Shown here: one piece after another, positions 1 through 8,336 of the stretch
Position numbering within the stretch: the first letter of the stretch is position 1
How the letters are laid out: the number at the start of each line of letters is the position of its first letter
Assembly: GCA_023435565.1 (NCBI GenBank)
Contig: JAEYRN010000107.1
Coordinates: 1 to 40,393, forward strand
Direction: 5' to 3'
DNA from: Bacillota bacterium
GTDB lineage: Bacteria; Bacillota; UBA4882; UBA8346
DNA: 40,393 nucleotides
Notes under the pieces: model-generated
Database searches by the model: none
What the model was told of the DNA's origin: nothing
What the model saw: the letters and a program-made list of their open reading frames with translations, nothing else
Translations under genes and position numbers: made by a program

Positions 1-2
1 AT

Positions 3-80
3 CGTCAAGCCACTGTGAAGCGTTCTGTCAAACGTTTAGAAAGTATGGGTTTTAAAGTTACTATTGAACCAGCTGCTTGA
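3..80 (+). CDS. C-terminal end of a truncated CDS, possibly a transposase
   Basis: An open frame enters from the left edge and ends at a TGA at 78-80, leaving 25 residues. The visible peptide is basic with a short beta-like end (KRLESMGFKVTIEPAA). It resembles the last residues of some insertion-sequence transposases, but the stretch is too short to assign a family. The frame has no start inside the window. Its identity is a guess; only the open frame and stop are seen directly. Confidence 0.35.
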   Translation, partial: RQATVKRSVKRLESMGFKVTIEPAA

Positions 81-170
81 TTCATTTGTCAAAGATCAAA
101 AAGCACGGGAGTATTTTCTAAGTAGTAGAAGCAAGCTTTACCGTCAATTTATTCAATGAGGGGGATATCA

Positions 171-602
171 ATGTTAAAAGGAATACCGAAAATTATTTCT
201 CCGGAATTGCTAAAAATTATGATGGAAATGGGTCATGGGGATGAACTGGTTATCGCGGACGGCAATTTTCCGGCGGAGTCAATAGCCCAGCGGATTGTAA
301 GGGCGGACGGGCATAATGTCCCGGAATTGCTGAATGCCATCCTGAAGTTTTTCCCGCTTGATCCTTATGTGAAATCGCCAGTGGCTTTGATGGAGGTTGT
401 ACCGGGAGATGACGTAAAAACTCCGATTTGGGGTGAATATCGGGCGATCTTAAAAAAATACGATCAAAAGGCTGCTGAATTTGAACATATTGAGCGGTTT
501 GCCTTTTATGAAAGAGCGAAACAGGCTTATGCCGTACTAGCCACCGGCGAATCGGCTCTTTATGCGAATATTATTCTGAAAAAAGGTGTAGTCGTTGAAT
601 GA
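171..602 (+). CDS. fucU: L-fucose mutarotase (RbsD/FucU family)
   Basis: The 143-residue protein should interconvert the alpha and beta anomers of L-fucose in the cytoplasm, helping fucose isomerase. The sequence follows the FucU pattern from end to end: LISPELL-like opening, MGHGDE with the catalytic-region His, IRADG-like segment (IVRADGHNV), RFAFYERAKQA and a closing YANIILKKG with a Tyr. The length matches the family (about 140-145). An earlier in-frame ATG lies at 156, but a GAGGGGGA Shine-Dalgarno at 158-165 overlaps it and is correctly spaced for the ATG at 171. No fucose isomerase or kinase gene is next to it, so it is isolated from its usual pathway partners. Confidence 0.9.
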   Translation: MLKGIPKIISPELLKIMMEMGHGDELVIADGNFPAESIAQRIVRADGHNVPELLNAILKFFPLDPYVKSPVALMEVVPGDDVKTPIWGEYRAILKKYDQKAAEFEHIERFAFYERAKQAYAVLATGESALYANIILKKGVVVE

Positions 603-616
603 CTGAAAGGGGCTAA

Positions 617-772
617 ATTTCAGAAGTAATAGCCGTTATAATGTTTAATGAACTGGAAATGGTTTTAGCCAAAATTAATCATGTAGCAAAAGCAGCAAAA
701 GAAATGAGCGCTGATAATGAAAAAGCAATGGATAAAGCCAACGAACGGCTTTGCGGTGATTTTAGATCATAA
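617..772 (+). pseudogene. Remnant of a methyl-accepting chemotaxis protein signalling domain
   Basis: The open frame after a TAA at 614 encodes a helical peptide containing FNELEMVLAKINHVAKAA and then KEMSADNEKAMDKA, ending at a TAA at 770-772. It aligns with part of the intact chemoreceptor encoded at 3011-4702 (FNEIFKELMAVVAKINEIA). The aligned part lies in the C-terminal half of the cytoplasmic coiled coil. No start codon with a ribosome site, no transmembrane part and no hairpin tip are present. I read it as a broken leftover. A small free-standing 44-residue protein from the ATG at 641 is the alternative. Confidence 0.55.
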
Positions 773-842
773 GGATTTACATATGCAGACTTTTTAGAGG
801 AAGACCTGACAATCAAGGCGAATAGTAATAATAAAAATTACA

Positions 843-896
843 ATGAAAGAAGGAATCCTTACGGAATTAATGAAAGAAGGAATCCTTACGGAACCA
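843..896 (+). repeat. 27-bp tandem duplication across the start of the response regulator gene
   Basis: The first 24 bases of 843-869 are repeated exactly at 870-893, so the gene has two ATG codons in the same frame, each followed by MKEGILTE. Each copy also contains a small inverted repeat (AAGGA, one base, TCCTT). The duplication adds nine residues ahead of the receiver domain. Confidence 0.85.
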
Positions 897-1550
897 ATTA
901 GGATATTATTGGCCGATGATCAGAAGCTTTTTCGGGAGAGTTTAGGGTCAATATTGGAAATGCGTAATCCAAATCTCAAGGTTATCGCGCAAGCATGTAA
1001 CGGTGAGGAATGTTTGAAGCTTGCCATCCAATATCTTCCCGATATTATATTAATGGATGTACGAATGCCGGTAATGGACGGAGTTGAATGTACCCGGAGA
1101 GTCCGAGAAAGCTGCCCGCAGTCAAAAATTATTATGTTGACAACTTTTAGCGATGATGAGTACGTTTTTGAGGCCTTAAAATTAGGTATAGCCGGTTATC
1201 TTTTAAAAGATATTCAGCCTTCTGAAGTGGAAGCAGCAATTTTAACGGTATATAACGGTGGGGTATTAATGGCCTCCGATGTAGCGGCCAAACTAATCAA
1301 TAAATTGAATGCAATACCGGCGCCGGTAGAACAAACCGATATTGAACCAAATATTCAAAAAATATTAACACCGCGAGAATATGATGTTTTTCGTTTATTG
1401 GCATTAGGACACGATAATAAAGAGATTGCCGAGACGCTATTTTTGACTGAAGGTACGGTACGTAATCATGTAAGTAATATTTATAGCAAACTTGATTTGA
1501 AAGATAGGATTCATGTTGTAAAATACGCGATTAAGCACGGTGTGATTTAA
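843..1550 (+). CDS. NarL/LuxR-family two-component response regulator
   Basis: A cytoplasmic transcription regulator that should be phosphorylated by the histidine kinase encoded 22 bases downstream. Numbered from the ATG at 843, the receiver domain spans about residues 19-135, with acidic pair D25-D26, phosphoacceptor D72 (LMDVRMP), T100-T101 and K122. A LuxR-type helix-turn-helix (LTPREYDVFRLLALGHDN, then GTVRNHVSNIYSKL) fills about 173-235. The 27-bp duplication at the 5' end makes the start uncertain: ATG 843 and ATG 870 are both possible and neither has a good Shine-Dalgarno. The downstream neighbours (kinase, then chemoreceptor) do not reveal the target genes. NarL-type pairs often respond to envelope or redox cues, but nothing here fixes the signal. 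Confidence 0.93.
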   Translation: MKEGILTELMKEGILTEPIRILLADDQKLFRESLGSILEMRNPNLKVIAQACNGEECLKLAIQYLPDIILMDVRMPVMDGVECTRRVRESCPQSKIIMLTTFSDDEYVFEALKLGIAGYLLKDIQPSEVEAAILTVYNGGVLMASDVAAKLINKLNAIPAPVEQTDIEPNIQKILTPREYDVFRLLALGHDNKEIAETLFLTEGTVRNHVSNIYSKLDLKDRIHVVKYAIKHGVI

Positions 1551-1572
1551 AAATATTCGGTAGGGGGTTTCT

Positions 1573-2796
1573 ATGGTGCGGTTTTCGTACCTGATTCGCC
1601 TCGGAACAATTCTTCTTAGCCTGTTGATTTACGCTTTGGCGTGGAATCTTTATTTACTATACAAACCGGTGGGGGTCCCTCCTTATTGGGAACCTCAATT
1701 TTTAATCATCTTACTCATCTCGGCTTGTCTGGCCATTATTACTCATTTGTTTAATATTGATTGGATTAGGGTTATCGGGTTTACTTTACGGAGTTTTTTA
1801 GCATTAATCGTTATAAATTCAATGCCTGAACAAATGCCAATCTATGCTCCTTTAATCGCAGTAATTTTATTTGAGATATTTTTAGTTGCTACGACCTGGA
1901 TTGGAATTTGTTCCAGCCTTTTTTTAATTGTCTTGATGACCTGGGAAAGGTATTTAACCGATCAGACCTGGGGTTATTCCCATATAAGTCCGAGAATTGC
2001 TGATTTTGTTCTCCCTTGGGGGGAATGTATTATTGCGATAATTTGCGGTATTTTGATCCGGGGATTATTAGACCTGGTCACTCAGTTCTCCTTACAAGCG
2101 GAACAGTTCCAAAAGTCAAATGTCCGTTTAGTTGAAGCCAATTTAGGACTCCAGGATTATACGATACGACAACAAAGGGAAAGTATTATGAATGAACGGA
2201 ATCGGATCTCACGGGAAATTCATGATTCCGTCGGATATATTTTAACGAACTTGATTGCGGTGTTGGATTATACTCGAGAATTAATTATCGCCGGAAAAGA
2301 ACAGGCTTTAGAAAAACTGGATAGCGGCAGGGAACAAGCCAGGGAAGCTTTGGTGGAAGTTAGAAGAGCCGTTAGGGCCCTACGTCCTCCAATTGAGGTC
2401 AGTCAACTTCAGGCGATTTCCTCCCTGATTACCGCCTTTTCAGAGGTAACGGGAATTGAAGTTTCGGCTCATATGGTTGATTTACCTTATAGTTTGACAG
2501 AAGAGATGGATTGGTTAATCTATCGGGTAATACAGGAGGCGTTAACCAATACTTTTCGCCACGGACAAGCCAATCATGTTTTTATCAATATTCATCTGAA
2601 GAATAAATTAATAAGTATTACTATTAGGGATAACGGGTTGGGAACAACTAACATTAAATTGGGTTGTGGATTGACCGGCATTCAGGAGAGAGTGAAAGAT
2701 TTGGGAGGTAGATTCGAGGTTGAGTCCGGGCCAAATCAGGGCTTTACTATTAAAATTTTAATACCATGGATTACTGGAAAACCTGGAATTATTTAG
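1573..2796 (+). CDS. NarL/DesK-type sensor histidine kinase
   Basis: A 407-residue membrane kinase, partner of the upstream regulator. The first about 175 residues form roughly five to six hydrophobic segments with short loops, so there is no large extracytoplasmic sensor and the signal may be sensed in or near the membrane. A HisKA_3 dimerisation domain follows, with phospho-His H217 in NRISREIHDSVGY, then a HATPase domain with E322 and N326 in QEALTNTFRHG and glycine boxes DNGLG and CGLTGIQERV. The ATG at 1573 has an AGGGGG-type site upstream. The gene ends 22 bases before a strong terminator, so regulator and kinase form a two-gene operon. Confidence 0.93.
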   Translation: MVRFSYLIRLGTILLSLLIYALAWNLYLLYKPVGVPPYWEPQFLIILLISACLAIITHLFNIDWIRVIGFTLRSFLALIVINSMPEQMPIYAPLIAVILFEIFLVATTWIGICSSLFLIVLMTWERYLTDQTWGYSHISPRIADFVLPWGECIIAIICGILIRGLLDLVTQFSLQAEQFQKSNVRLVEANLGLQDYTIRQQRESIMNERNRISREIHDSVGYILTNLIAVLDYTRELIIAGKEQALEKLDSGREQAREALVEVRRAVRALRPPIEVSQLQAISSLITAFSEVTGIEVSAHMVDLPYSLTEEMDWLIYRVIQEALTNTFRHGQANHVFINIHLKNKLISITIRDNGLGTTNIKLGCGLTGIQERVKDLGGRFEVESGPNQGFTIKILIPWITGKPGII

Positions 2797-2818
2797 CACG
2801 GGTTGTTTTAGTACCACA

Positions 2819-2850
2819 AGACCCATGACAATTATCATGGGTCTTTTTTG
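2819..2850 (+). terminator. Rho-independent terminator after the two-component operon
   Basis: A perfect 10-bp stem (2819-2828 with 2835-2844), a 6-base loop CAATTA, and a following T run. It closes the regulator-kinase operon and separates it from the chemoreceptor gene. Confidence 0.9.
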
Positions 2851-2866
2851 ATCATGACAATTATAA
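2819..2866. repeat. CATGACAATTAT repeat pair, left copy
   Basis: The terminator loop region contains CATGACAATTATCATG, and 29 bases further (2853) CATGACAATTAT occurs again. A similar pair lies on the other side of the chemoreceptor gene at 4738-4785. Confidence 0.7.
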
Positions 2867-3010
2867 CTAATTATTATTTTCGTTATTCCGATATAAAAAA
2901 TAAAAGGCCTGGTAAATCAGAAAAACACCAATTGCGATTGACATTATTTGGTATCTAATTATGAGTAGACATCAAAAATTATTACATTTTTTAACAATGG
3001 AGGGAAAATA

Positions 3011-4702
3011 ATGAAAGGAAAACTTGAAAAAATAGGACTCAATCTTCTTTCAATTCCTTATTTGAATAAAGTGAGAGTGTTTTTTCAGATATTGACTGTT
3101 ATTGGAATCATGGTAGTTTTTCTCATTTTAATTGGATATATAGGGATTCGCAATGTTAACGCCATGCAAGAAATAAATAAAAAAATGTTTGATGATACAT
3201 TGAGGATTATGAATTCAATAAGCGTCTTTAAACAGAACCTAATTGATTACAAAGATAATTACTTTCAATGTTTACTGGATGGAAACGATAATCCGTATCT
3301 CAGAAATAACCTTTATTCTTCAATGGAGGTTAGGGTTGAAGAGATAAAGAGTTTTAATGAAAAAAAAGCTCAAAAAATTGTCGCTGATTTAAATGAATTA
3401 AAAAAAGCCGCTGATTTACCAGTTAGTAAAGAGAATTATGGGTTAATATCGCCCAAAATCGTTACTATTTTAATTGATATTAAAGATATTGAATATGATC
3501 TTCAGGGTAATTCTTATACAATATCAAGTTTGAGTATAGTGAATTCAGTCAGATCAAAACAAATTACTTTTGTGTTTATTATAGTTAGTACAATTATTGC
3601 TGTATTTTTGGGATTATTCATCAGCACCTCTGTTTCTTGGCCTCTAAAAGAAATTGAAAAGGCGTCTAAAGCTTTAGCTTTCGGAAATCTATCTTATCGG
3701 GCTAAAATTTTCGGGTGCCGCGAGGTAACGGATGTGGCCGGTGAATTAAATAAAGCAATGGAGGGTTTACAAGAGTTAATTTTTAATATTAGCCAACAAT
3801 CGGGAATTATTTCTCAAGCCAGTAATGAATTAAAAACAGCTGCAAATGACTCCGGGAGAGCGGCGGGAGAAGTTGCCCAAGCTATGGATGGGTTAGCCCG
3901 TGCTGCTACTAATCAATCGGAACAAATCTATAATACAGCGAACACCATTAAATACTTTGGGGAAATAGTTCGTCATGTTTCAGATGAAACCTCGAATATT
4001 ACCACTGTTTCAGAGAAAGTTGCTCAATCAGCAATTACCGGTCAAAAAGTAACGGATGAAGTAGCGGTTGAAATAAACGAGCTTTATAATTCTACCAGGG
4101 AAATTAATGAAGTCATCGCTGAACTAAATAAAGCGATGGGAAAAATTGGGGAAATCACCTCGGAAATCACGGAAATCGCTGAACAAACTACTTTATTAGC
4201 GCTGAATGCTTCCATCGAAGCGGCAAGGGCCGGGGAACACGGTAGGGGGTTTAGTATAGTAGCTGTAGAAACCGGTAATTTAGCTGAACGCTCAAAACAA
4301 GCTTCTCAGCATGTCTCGACTCTTACCGAGCAAATGATAGGACGGGCCAATCATGCCGCCGAAGTCACCAAAAAGGTTGCCGCTAGAGCCGAGATAGGGA
4401 AAAATTCAGCAACAAAAGCAACGGTAACCTTTAATGAAATCTTCAAAGAATTAATGGCAGTAGTCGCTAAAATAAATGAAATTGCTCAGTTCGCCCAAAA
4501 TATGAAAGCAAAAAATGACACTGTGCTCGCTGCTGTTACAAATATCACGGAAATTACTGAAGAAAGTATGGCTAGTACTCAAGAGATCTCAGCCACTGCT
4601 GAAGAACAAAGCGCGATGGCCCAACAAGTAACTGTACTTTCTGAACGCTTAAGCAATATTGCCGACGAAATGCGGCAAAATGCCGCTGTTTTTCAAATTT
4701 AA
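3011..4702 (+). CDS. Methyl-accepting chemotaxis protein
   Basis: A 563-residue membrane chemoreceptor that would control CheA. An N-terminal transmembrane helix (about 22-47) leads to an about 135-residue extracytoplasmic helical ligand domain of the four-helix-bundle kind. A second helix (about 184-208) follows, then a HAMP domain and a long coiled coil. The hairpin tip at about 388-420 reads EQTTLLALNASIEAARAGE then HGRGFSIVA, which is standard. The next segment, VAVETGNLAERS, departs from the usual VAEEVRKLAE and so lacks one conserved Glu. There is no C-terminal CheR/CheB docking pentapeptide. A GGAGGGAAAA site precedes the ATG. The gene stands alone between two intergenic repeats; its ligand cannot be told. 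Confidence 0.94.
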   Translation: MKGKLEKIGLNLLSIPYLNKVRVFFQILTVIGIMVVFLILIGYIGIRNVNAMQEINKKMFDDTLRIMNSISVFKQNLIDYKDNYFQCLLDGNDNPYLRNNLYSSMEVRVEEIKSFNEKKAQKIVADLNELKKAADLPVSKENYGLISPKIVTILIDIKDIEYDLQGNSYTISSLSIVNSVRSKQITFVFIIVSTIIAVFLGLFISTSVSWPLKEIEKASKALAFGNLSYRAKIFGCREVTDVAGELNKAMEGLQELIFNISQQSGIISQASNELKTAANDSGRAAGEVAQAMDGLARAATNQSEQIYNTANTIKYFGEIVRHVSDETSNITTVSEKVAQSAITGQKVTDEVAVEINELYNSTREINEVIAELNKAMGKIGEITSEITEIAEQTTLLALNASIEAARAGEHGRGFSIVAVETGNLAERSKQASQHVSTLTEQMIGRANHAAEVTKKVAARAEIGKNSATKATVTFNEIFKELMAVVAKINEIAQFAQNMKAKNDTVLAAVTNITEITEESMASTQEISATAEEQSAMAQQVTVLSERLSNIADEMRQNAAVFQI

Positions 4703-4737
4703 AAAAGCATAAATAAATATTTTTATTAATTAAAAGA

Positions 4738-4785
4738 TCCATGACAATGATCATGGGTCAAAGCCAAAATTCATGACAACTATCA
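4738..4785. repeat. CATGACAATTAT repeat pair, right copy
   Basis: A hairpin (GATCCATGA, 6-base loop, TCATGGGTC, with one G-T pair) is followed 32 bases later by CATGACAACTAT. It echoes the pair at 2819-2866. On the plus strand no T run follows; on the minus strand the hairpin is followed by TTTTAATTAAT, so it could work as a weak terminator in that direction or simply as the end of the chemoreceptor transcript. The rest of 4786-4959 is AT-rich leader with no clear element. Confidence 0.6.
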
Positions 4786-4959
4786 GCAGCGGTAAATCTT
4801 GTTTGGCTGATATAATAAATTTAAAGTATTTTGGTTGCTTAAGAAAATATCTTTTAGTATGGCAGGGAGGTGATTTTTCAGCTAATAATTTAAGCAGTAT
4901 GGGTTAATGATTTCAAACTTGTTGTTCTTACCACTAAAAATGTTAGGGAGGAAAAATGA

Positions 4960-6255
4960 ATGTCAAGATTTAAAAAAATTGTGTCTGGGTTATTGCTGTT
5001 CGGACTAGTTGCTGCAATGATTTGTAGCTTTAGTGCAGTTAATGCCGGGAAACAAATCACACTGACTGTTTGGGATTTTAAGTATGCCGATCCTAATATG
5101 CATCAAATTATGGTAAAAATCGACAACATGTTCATGAAAAAATATCCCGACGTCAAGATTAATCATGTAGCGCAACCGAATGATCAATATTATCAGTTAT
5201 TGCGCGCTGCCGCCCAAGCCAATGATGGACCGGATGTAGCCATGTTACATGGCGCAAGAGGCGATGTATATGAATTAGATACGGTTTTGGTTAAACTGGA
5301 CAAGTATATCAGATCCTGGCGTAAAGAAATTCCTGAAGATAGTTGGAAAGTCGCCGCCACCGATCGTAACTTAAAAAAAGGCATCAAATTAATCCCCATG
5401 ACTTCACAAGGTTTCGGTTTTTATTACAATAAAGCTTATTTCAAAAAAGCAGGTCTTGATCCCAATACTCCTCCAAAAGATTGGAATTCCTTCTTGGCGG
5501 CTTGTGAAAAGTTAAAAGCTGCCGGAATTGTTCCGATTACCGGTGGAACCAGGGATTATACCGCTAACTTTATGTTCCGCGCTTTAGCTGCGAATGTTTA
5601 CGGTAAAGATGTTGCCGGGTTAAAAACCGGAAAACAAAGTTTTGCAAACAATGCCGCTTTCAAAAAAGCAGCTGAGATGATGGTGGAATTGAAACAAAAA
5701 GGTTATTTTGATCCGAATGGCGCTTCCATCCCGTATTTTATGGATGCCATTAATATGTTTGCCGCCGGTAAAGGCGCTATTTTCTGCGGCTTGCTCTCGG
5801 ATATCGCCAACTGGAAACAATTCAGCGATGCCCTTGGCAAGGATAACATCGGGTATTTCCCATCGATTAACTTTGCCGAAGCAAAGAATAAAGATATGCA
5901 ATCATTCCAACCCGTTGGTATTGGCTATGGAGTCTTGACATGGTCTAAAAACAAAGAAATGGCGGCTAAATACGCCGAATTTTATGCCAGGAGCGAAGGG
6001 GCTCAGACTTTTGTCGCGGGTACCGGCGCATTATCTCCGAATACCAACTTGGATACTGAAGCTCTAGGATACCCCGTATTAAAAGAAATCGGCGGTTATC
6101 TTAAAAAGAATATTTCTGAGGATTATCAAACCTGGTTTATTGGCTCTTTTGAACAAGATCTTATCGCCGTTACTCAACAATTATTGATAACTGGAGAGAT
6201 TAACGCCGATAAATACGTTGAGCAAGTAGAAAAAGTTGCAGCGCAACATAGATAA
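4960..6255 (+). CDS. Extracellular sugar-binding protein of an ABC transporter (family 1)
   Basis: A 431-residue solute-binding protein that should capture an oligosaccharide outside the cell for the two permeases encoded next. It has a basic start, a hydrophobic core and a probable signal peptidase I site after VNA (about residue 29). There is no lipobox Cys, unlike many Gram-positive binding proteins. The mature start (ITLTVWDFKYADPN) and DVAMLHG, GFGFYYNKAYFKKAGLDP and PITGGTRDY segments are typical of the UgpB/MsmE group. An ATG at 4956 is out of frame; GGGAGG at about 4946-4951 fits the ATG at 4960. Substrate is inferred from the downstream alpha-galactosidase and GH65 phosphorylase and is probably an alpha-linked galacto- or gluco-oligosaccharide. 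Confidence 0.93.
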   Translation: MSRFKKIVSGLLLFGLVAAMICSFSAVNAGKQITLTVWDFKYADPNMHQIMVKIDNMFMKKYPDVKINHVAQPNDQYYQLLRAAAQANDGPDVAMLHGARGDVYELDTVLVKLDKYIRSWRKEIPEDSWKVAATDRNLKKGIKLIPMTSQGFGFYYNKAYFKKAGLDPNTPPKDWNSFLAACEKLKAAGIVPITGGTRDYTANFMFRALAANVYGKDVAGLKTGKQSFANNAAFKKAAEMMVELKQKGYFDPNGASIPYFMDAINMFAAGKGAIFCGLLSDIANWKQFSDALGKDNIGYFPSINFAEAKNKDMQSFQPVGIGYGVLTWSKNKEMAAKYAEFYARSEGAQTFVAGTGALSPNTNLDTEALGYPVLKEIGGYLKKNISEDYQTWFIGSFEQDLIAVTQQLLITGEINADKYVEQVEKVAAQHR

Positions 6256-6286
6256 AATATCATTGCGACTATAAAGTAAGTTACCT

Positions 6287-6321
6287 GCCGCTTTCATTCC
6301 CGGAGTGGGGATGAAAGCGGC
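6287..6321 (+). promoter_or_regulatory. Strong intergenic stem-loop between binding protein and permease genes
   Basis: Two 15-base arms (6287-6301 and 6307-6321) pair almost perfectly around a 5-base loop, with one G-T pair. No T run follows, so it is not a standard terminator. In other sugar operons such hairpins behind the binding-protein gene protect its mRNA and lower expression of the permeases. That role is inferred here. Confidence 0.75.
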
Positions 6322-6361
6322 TCCTAAAACCCATAACTATGTCTTTTAATTAAGGAGTTTG

Positions 6362-7324
6362 ATGGCTTTGGAAAAAATGGACTTACAAACTCAAGAACTA
6401 CGAGATAAATATCTAAGAAATTTGGATGTTGTTAAAGTAAAAAAAACGAACTTGCAAACTCAAGAAAAACGGGATGCGTATTGGTTAATCTCACCGTTGA
6501 TGATACTTACATTCATATTTATCCTCTTCCCAATGATTTCAAATTTTTACTACAGTTTTACCGATTGGAAAGGTTTCGGTTTGGTAAATTGGATTGGATT
6601 TGATAACTTTTATTCAATGTTTCAAGATGAAAGATTTTGGCAGTCTATCAAAAATACGCTCCTTTTATTATTGTTTATCCCATTTGGTGTTTTTATCCCG
6701 TTGTGTTTGGCGGCTTTGTTAAGAGACGGGCTTAAAGGTTGGAAATTTTTTAGAGCAATTATTTATTTACCAAACGTTTTGGGTTACGTAATCTTAGGGA
6801 TGATCTTTAATCTGTTTTTACGATCGAATGGTCCTTTGAACAGTTTATTGCAAATGGCCGGTTTACATTCTTGGGCGCTGGATTGGCTGAATAAACCTTT
6901 ATTAGCGTTATTATCATTAGGTTTAATTTTTAGTGTTTTGATGCGAATCGGGTTTGGCACAATTTATTTTTTGGCTGCAATGGGTGGGATTGATGAGCAA
7001 TTATATGAAGCGGCCAGGATTGACGGAGCAGGTTGGTGGAGTACATTCTGGAATATTACCTTACCTTCGATCCGGTTTAGTATTGAGTTTTTGGTTGTAA
7101 TGTCGGTTATTGAAAACGTAGCCCGCGCTTTTTCATTTATCTATACCTTTAGTCAGGGCGGACCCGGGTATAGCACTTATACATTGGAATATGGCTTATA
7201 CGGAATTGGTTTTATTAACGGAAAAATGGGGTACGCCAGTGCTTGGGCGGTAATTCTCTTTGTTATTTGTGCTATTATTGCGGTAATGCAAATCAGATTG
7301 ATGAGGCGGCCTGAAAATGAATAA
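6362..7324 (+). CDS. ABC sugar transporter permease (MalF/UgpA type)
   Basis: An integral membrane subunit with about six hydrophobic helices, 320 residues. The cytoplasmic EAA loop is YEAARIDGAGWWSTFWNITL, which docks on the ATPase. The ATG at 6362 follows AAGGAG at 6352-6357; a TTG one codon upstream is less likely. The first 40 residues carry an internal duplication, DLQTQELRDKYL then NLQTQEKRDAYW, ahead of the first helix, which is unusual for this family. It overlaps the next permease by 8 bases. No ATP-binding subunit is encoded in the window, so a shared MsmK/MalK-like ATPase encoded elsewhere is presumed. Confidence 0.94.
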   Translation: MALEKMDLQTQELRDKYLRNLDVVKVKKTNLQTQEKRDAYWLISPLMILTFIFILFPMISNFYYSFTDWKGFGLVNWIGFDNFYSMFQDERFWQSIKNTLLLLLFIPFGVFIPLCLAALLRDGLKGWKFFRAIIYLPNVLGYVILGMIFNLFLRSNGPLNSLLQMAGLHSWALDWLNKPLLALLSLGLIFSVLMRIGFGTIYFLAAMGGIDEQLYEAARIDGAGWWSTFWNITLPSIRFSIEFLVVMSVIENVARAFSFIYTFSQGGPGYSTYTLEYGLYGIGFINGKMGYASAWAVILFVICAIIAVMQIRLMRRPENE

Positions 7325-8138
7325 AAACATTAAGTTGATCATTTATCTTGTATTAATAATCTTTGCAATTATATCGATATATCCACTTTTTCACATATTT
7401 ATAACCAGCTTTAAACAAGTAAATGAATATATCGATAACAGAGTCCTTCCACCGGCGCATTGGGTCTTAGATAATTATAAAGTGGCAACCGAACAAGGAA
7501 ATTTGCTCTATTATTTTCGAAACAATTTGATTCTTATTCCGTCGGCAATGTTATTTTATCTGTTTGTTTGTATTACAGCGGGTTTTGCATTTGGGCGGTT
7601 GAATTTTCGCTTGCGGTTACCGTTGTTTTTAATCGTTCTCTTTTTAATGATCTTTCCACAGATGCTATTATCCTTACAAATCTTTCAAATATGCGCTAAG
7701 TTTCATCTAACAAATACTTATTGGGGCGTTATTCTGGTTTGGACTGCATATTTTGCTCCGTTTGGAACCTATATTATGGCTACATTTTTTAATACGTTAC
7801 CTTACGAAATTATTGAATCCGCTCGTATCGACGGCGCAAGTACTTGGGTGATATTAACCAAAATTGCGACACCAATGGCGTTACCGATGATGGGGATTTT
7901 AATTATAATTGGTTTTCAATCAATGTGGAACGAATTACCGTTCTCCTTGTTATTGCTCCAAAAAATGGAGATGCGGACTGTTACCTTAGGTATCGCTATG
8001 ATTCAGGGTCAATATGGTATTCCCGCTACAACTCAATCTGCAGTAATTGTGATAGCTGCAATAATACCGATGTTAGTCTTTGTATTCTTCCAAAAATATA
8101 TTGCCAAAGGTGCATTTTCCGGTGCTATTAAAGGGTAA
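7317..8138 (+). CDS. ABC sugar transporter permease (MalG/UgpE type)
   Basis: The second membrane subunit, 273 residues with about six helices. Its EAA loop is IIESARIDGASTWVILTKIA and the C-terminus ends IAKGAFSGAIKG, typical of MalG-like permeases (YxxKGxxxGAVKG). Its ATG overlaps the stop of the preceding gene by 8 bases, so the two should be translationally coupled and made in equal amounts. The operon continues after a 190-base gap that holds a hairpin and a gene remnant. Confidence 0.94.
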   Translation: MNKNIKLIIYLVLIIFAIISIYPLFHIFITSFKQVNEYIDNRVLPPAHWVLDNYKVATEQGNLLYYFRNNLILIPSAMLFYLFVCITAGFAFGRLNFRLRLPLFLIVLFLMIFPQMLLSLQIFQICAKFHLTNTYWGVILVWTAYFAPFGTYIMATFFNTLPYEIIESARIDGASTWVILTKIATPMALPMMGILIIIGFQSMWNELPFSLLLLQKMEMRTVTLGIAMIQGQYGIPATTQSAVIVIAAIIPMLVFVFFQKYIAKGAFSGAIKG

Positions 8139-8171
8139 TATTAACGGATTAAACATTCAATGCATTATCAC

Positions 8172-8205
8172 AACCGGCATTACCAAAGTAAAGGTTATGC
8201 CGGTT
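8172..8205 (+). other. Intergenic hairpin after the permease genes
   Basis: Arms 8172-8184 and 8193-8205 pair over 13 positions with one mismatch around an 8-base loop. No T run follows. It may stabilise or process the permease mRNA. Confidence 0.6.
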
Positions 8206-8217
8206 ATATATAAGTAA

Positions 8218-8301
8218 CTATATGAAACGATTAAATTCATTCCCCTTTATGAAGTGGAAGATGAGCAATATACCTTATATTTTCCGATTAAAAATAATTA
8301 A
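8218..8301 (+). pseudogene. C-terminal remnant of a GH127/DUF1680-like beta-L-arabinofuranosidase
   Basis: A short open frame without a start encodes TIKFIPLYEVEDEQYTLYFP before a TAA at 8299-8301. This matches the usual C-terminal signature of DUF1680/GH127 proteins, which end in a P-F/Y-Y-x-V-H-x-E/D-R/Q-Y-x-x-Y segment. Everything upstream of it is missing. I infer that such a gene once sat between the permeases and the kinase and was deleted. The stretch is short, so the assignment rests on motif memory alone. Confidence 0.5.
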
Positions 8302-8336
8302 GGAGATTAATACTTATATTTGAGATGGAGAGAAAA

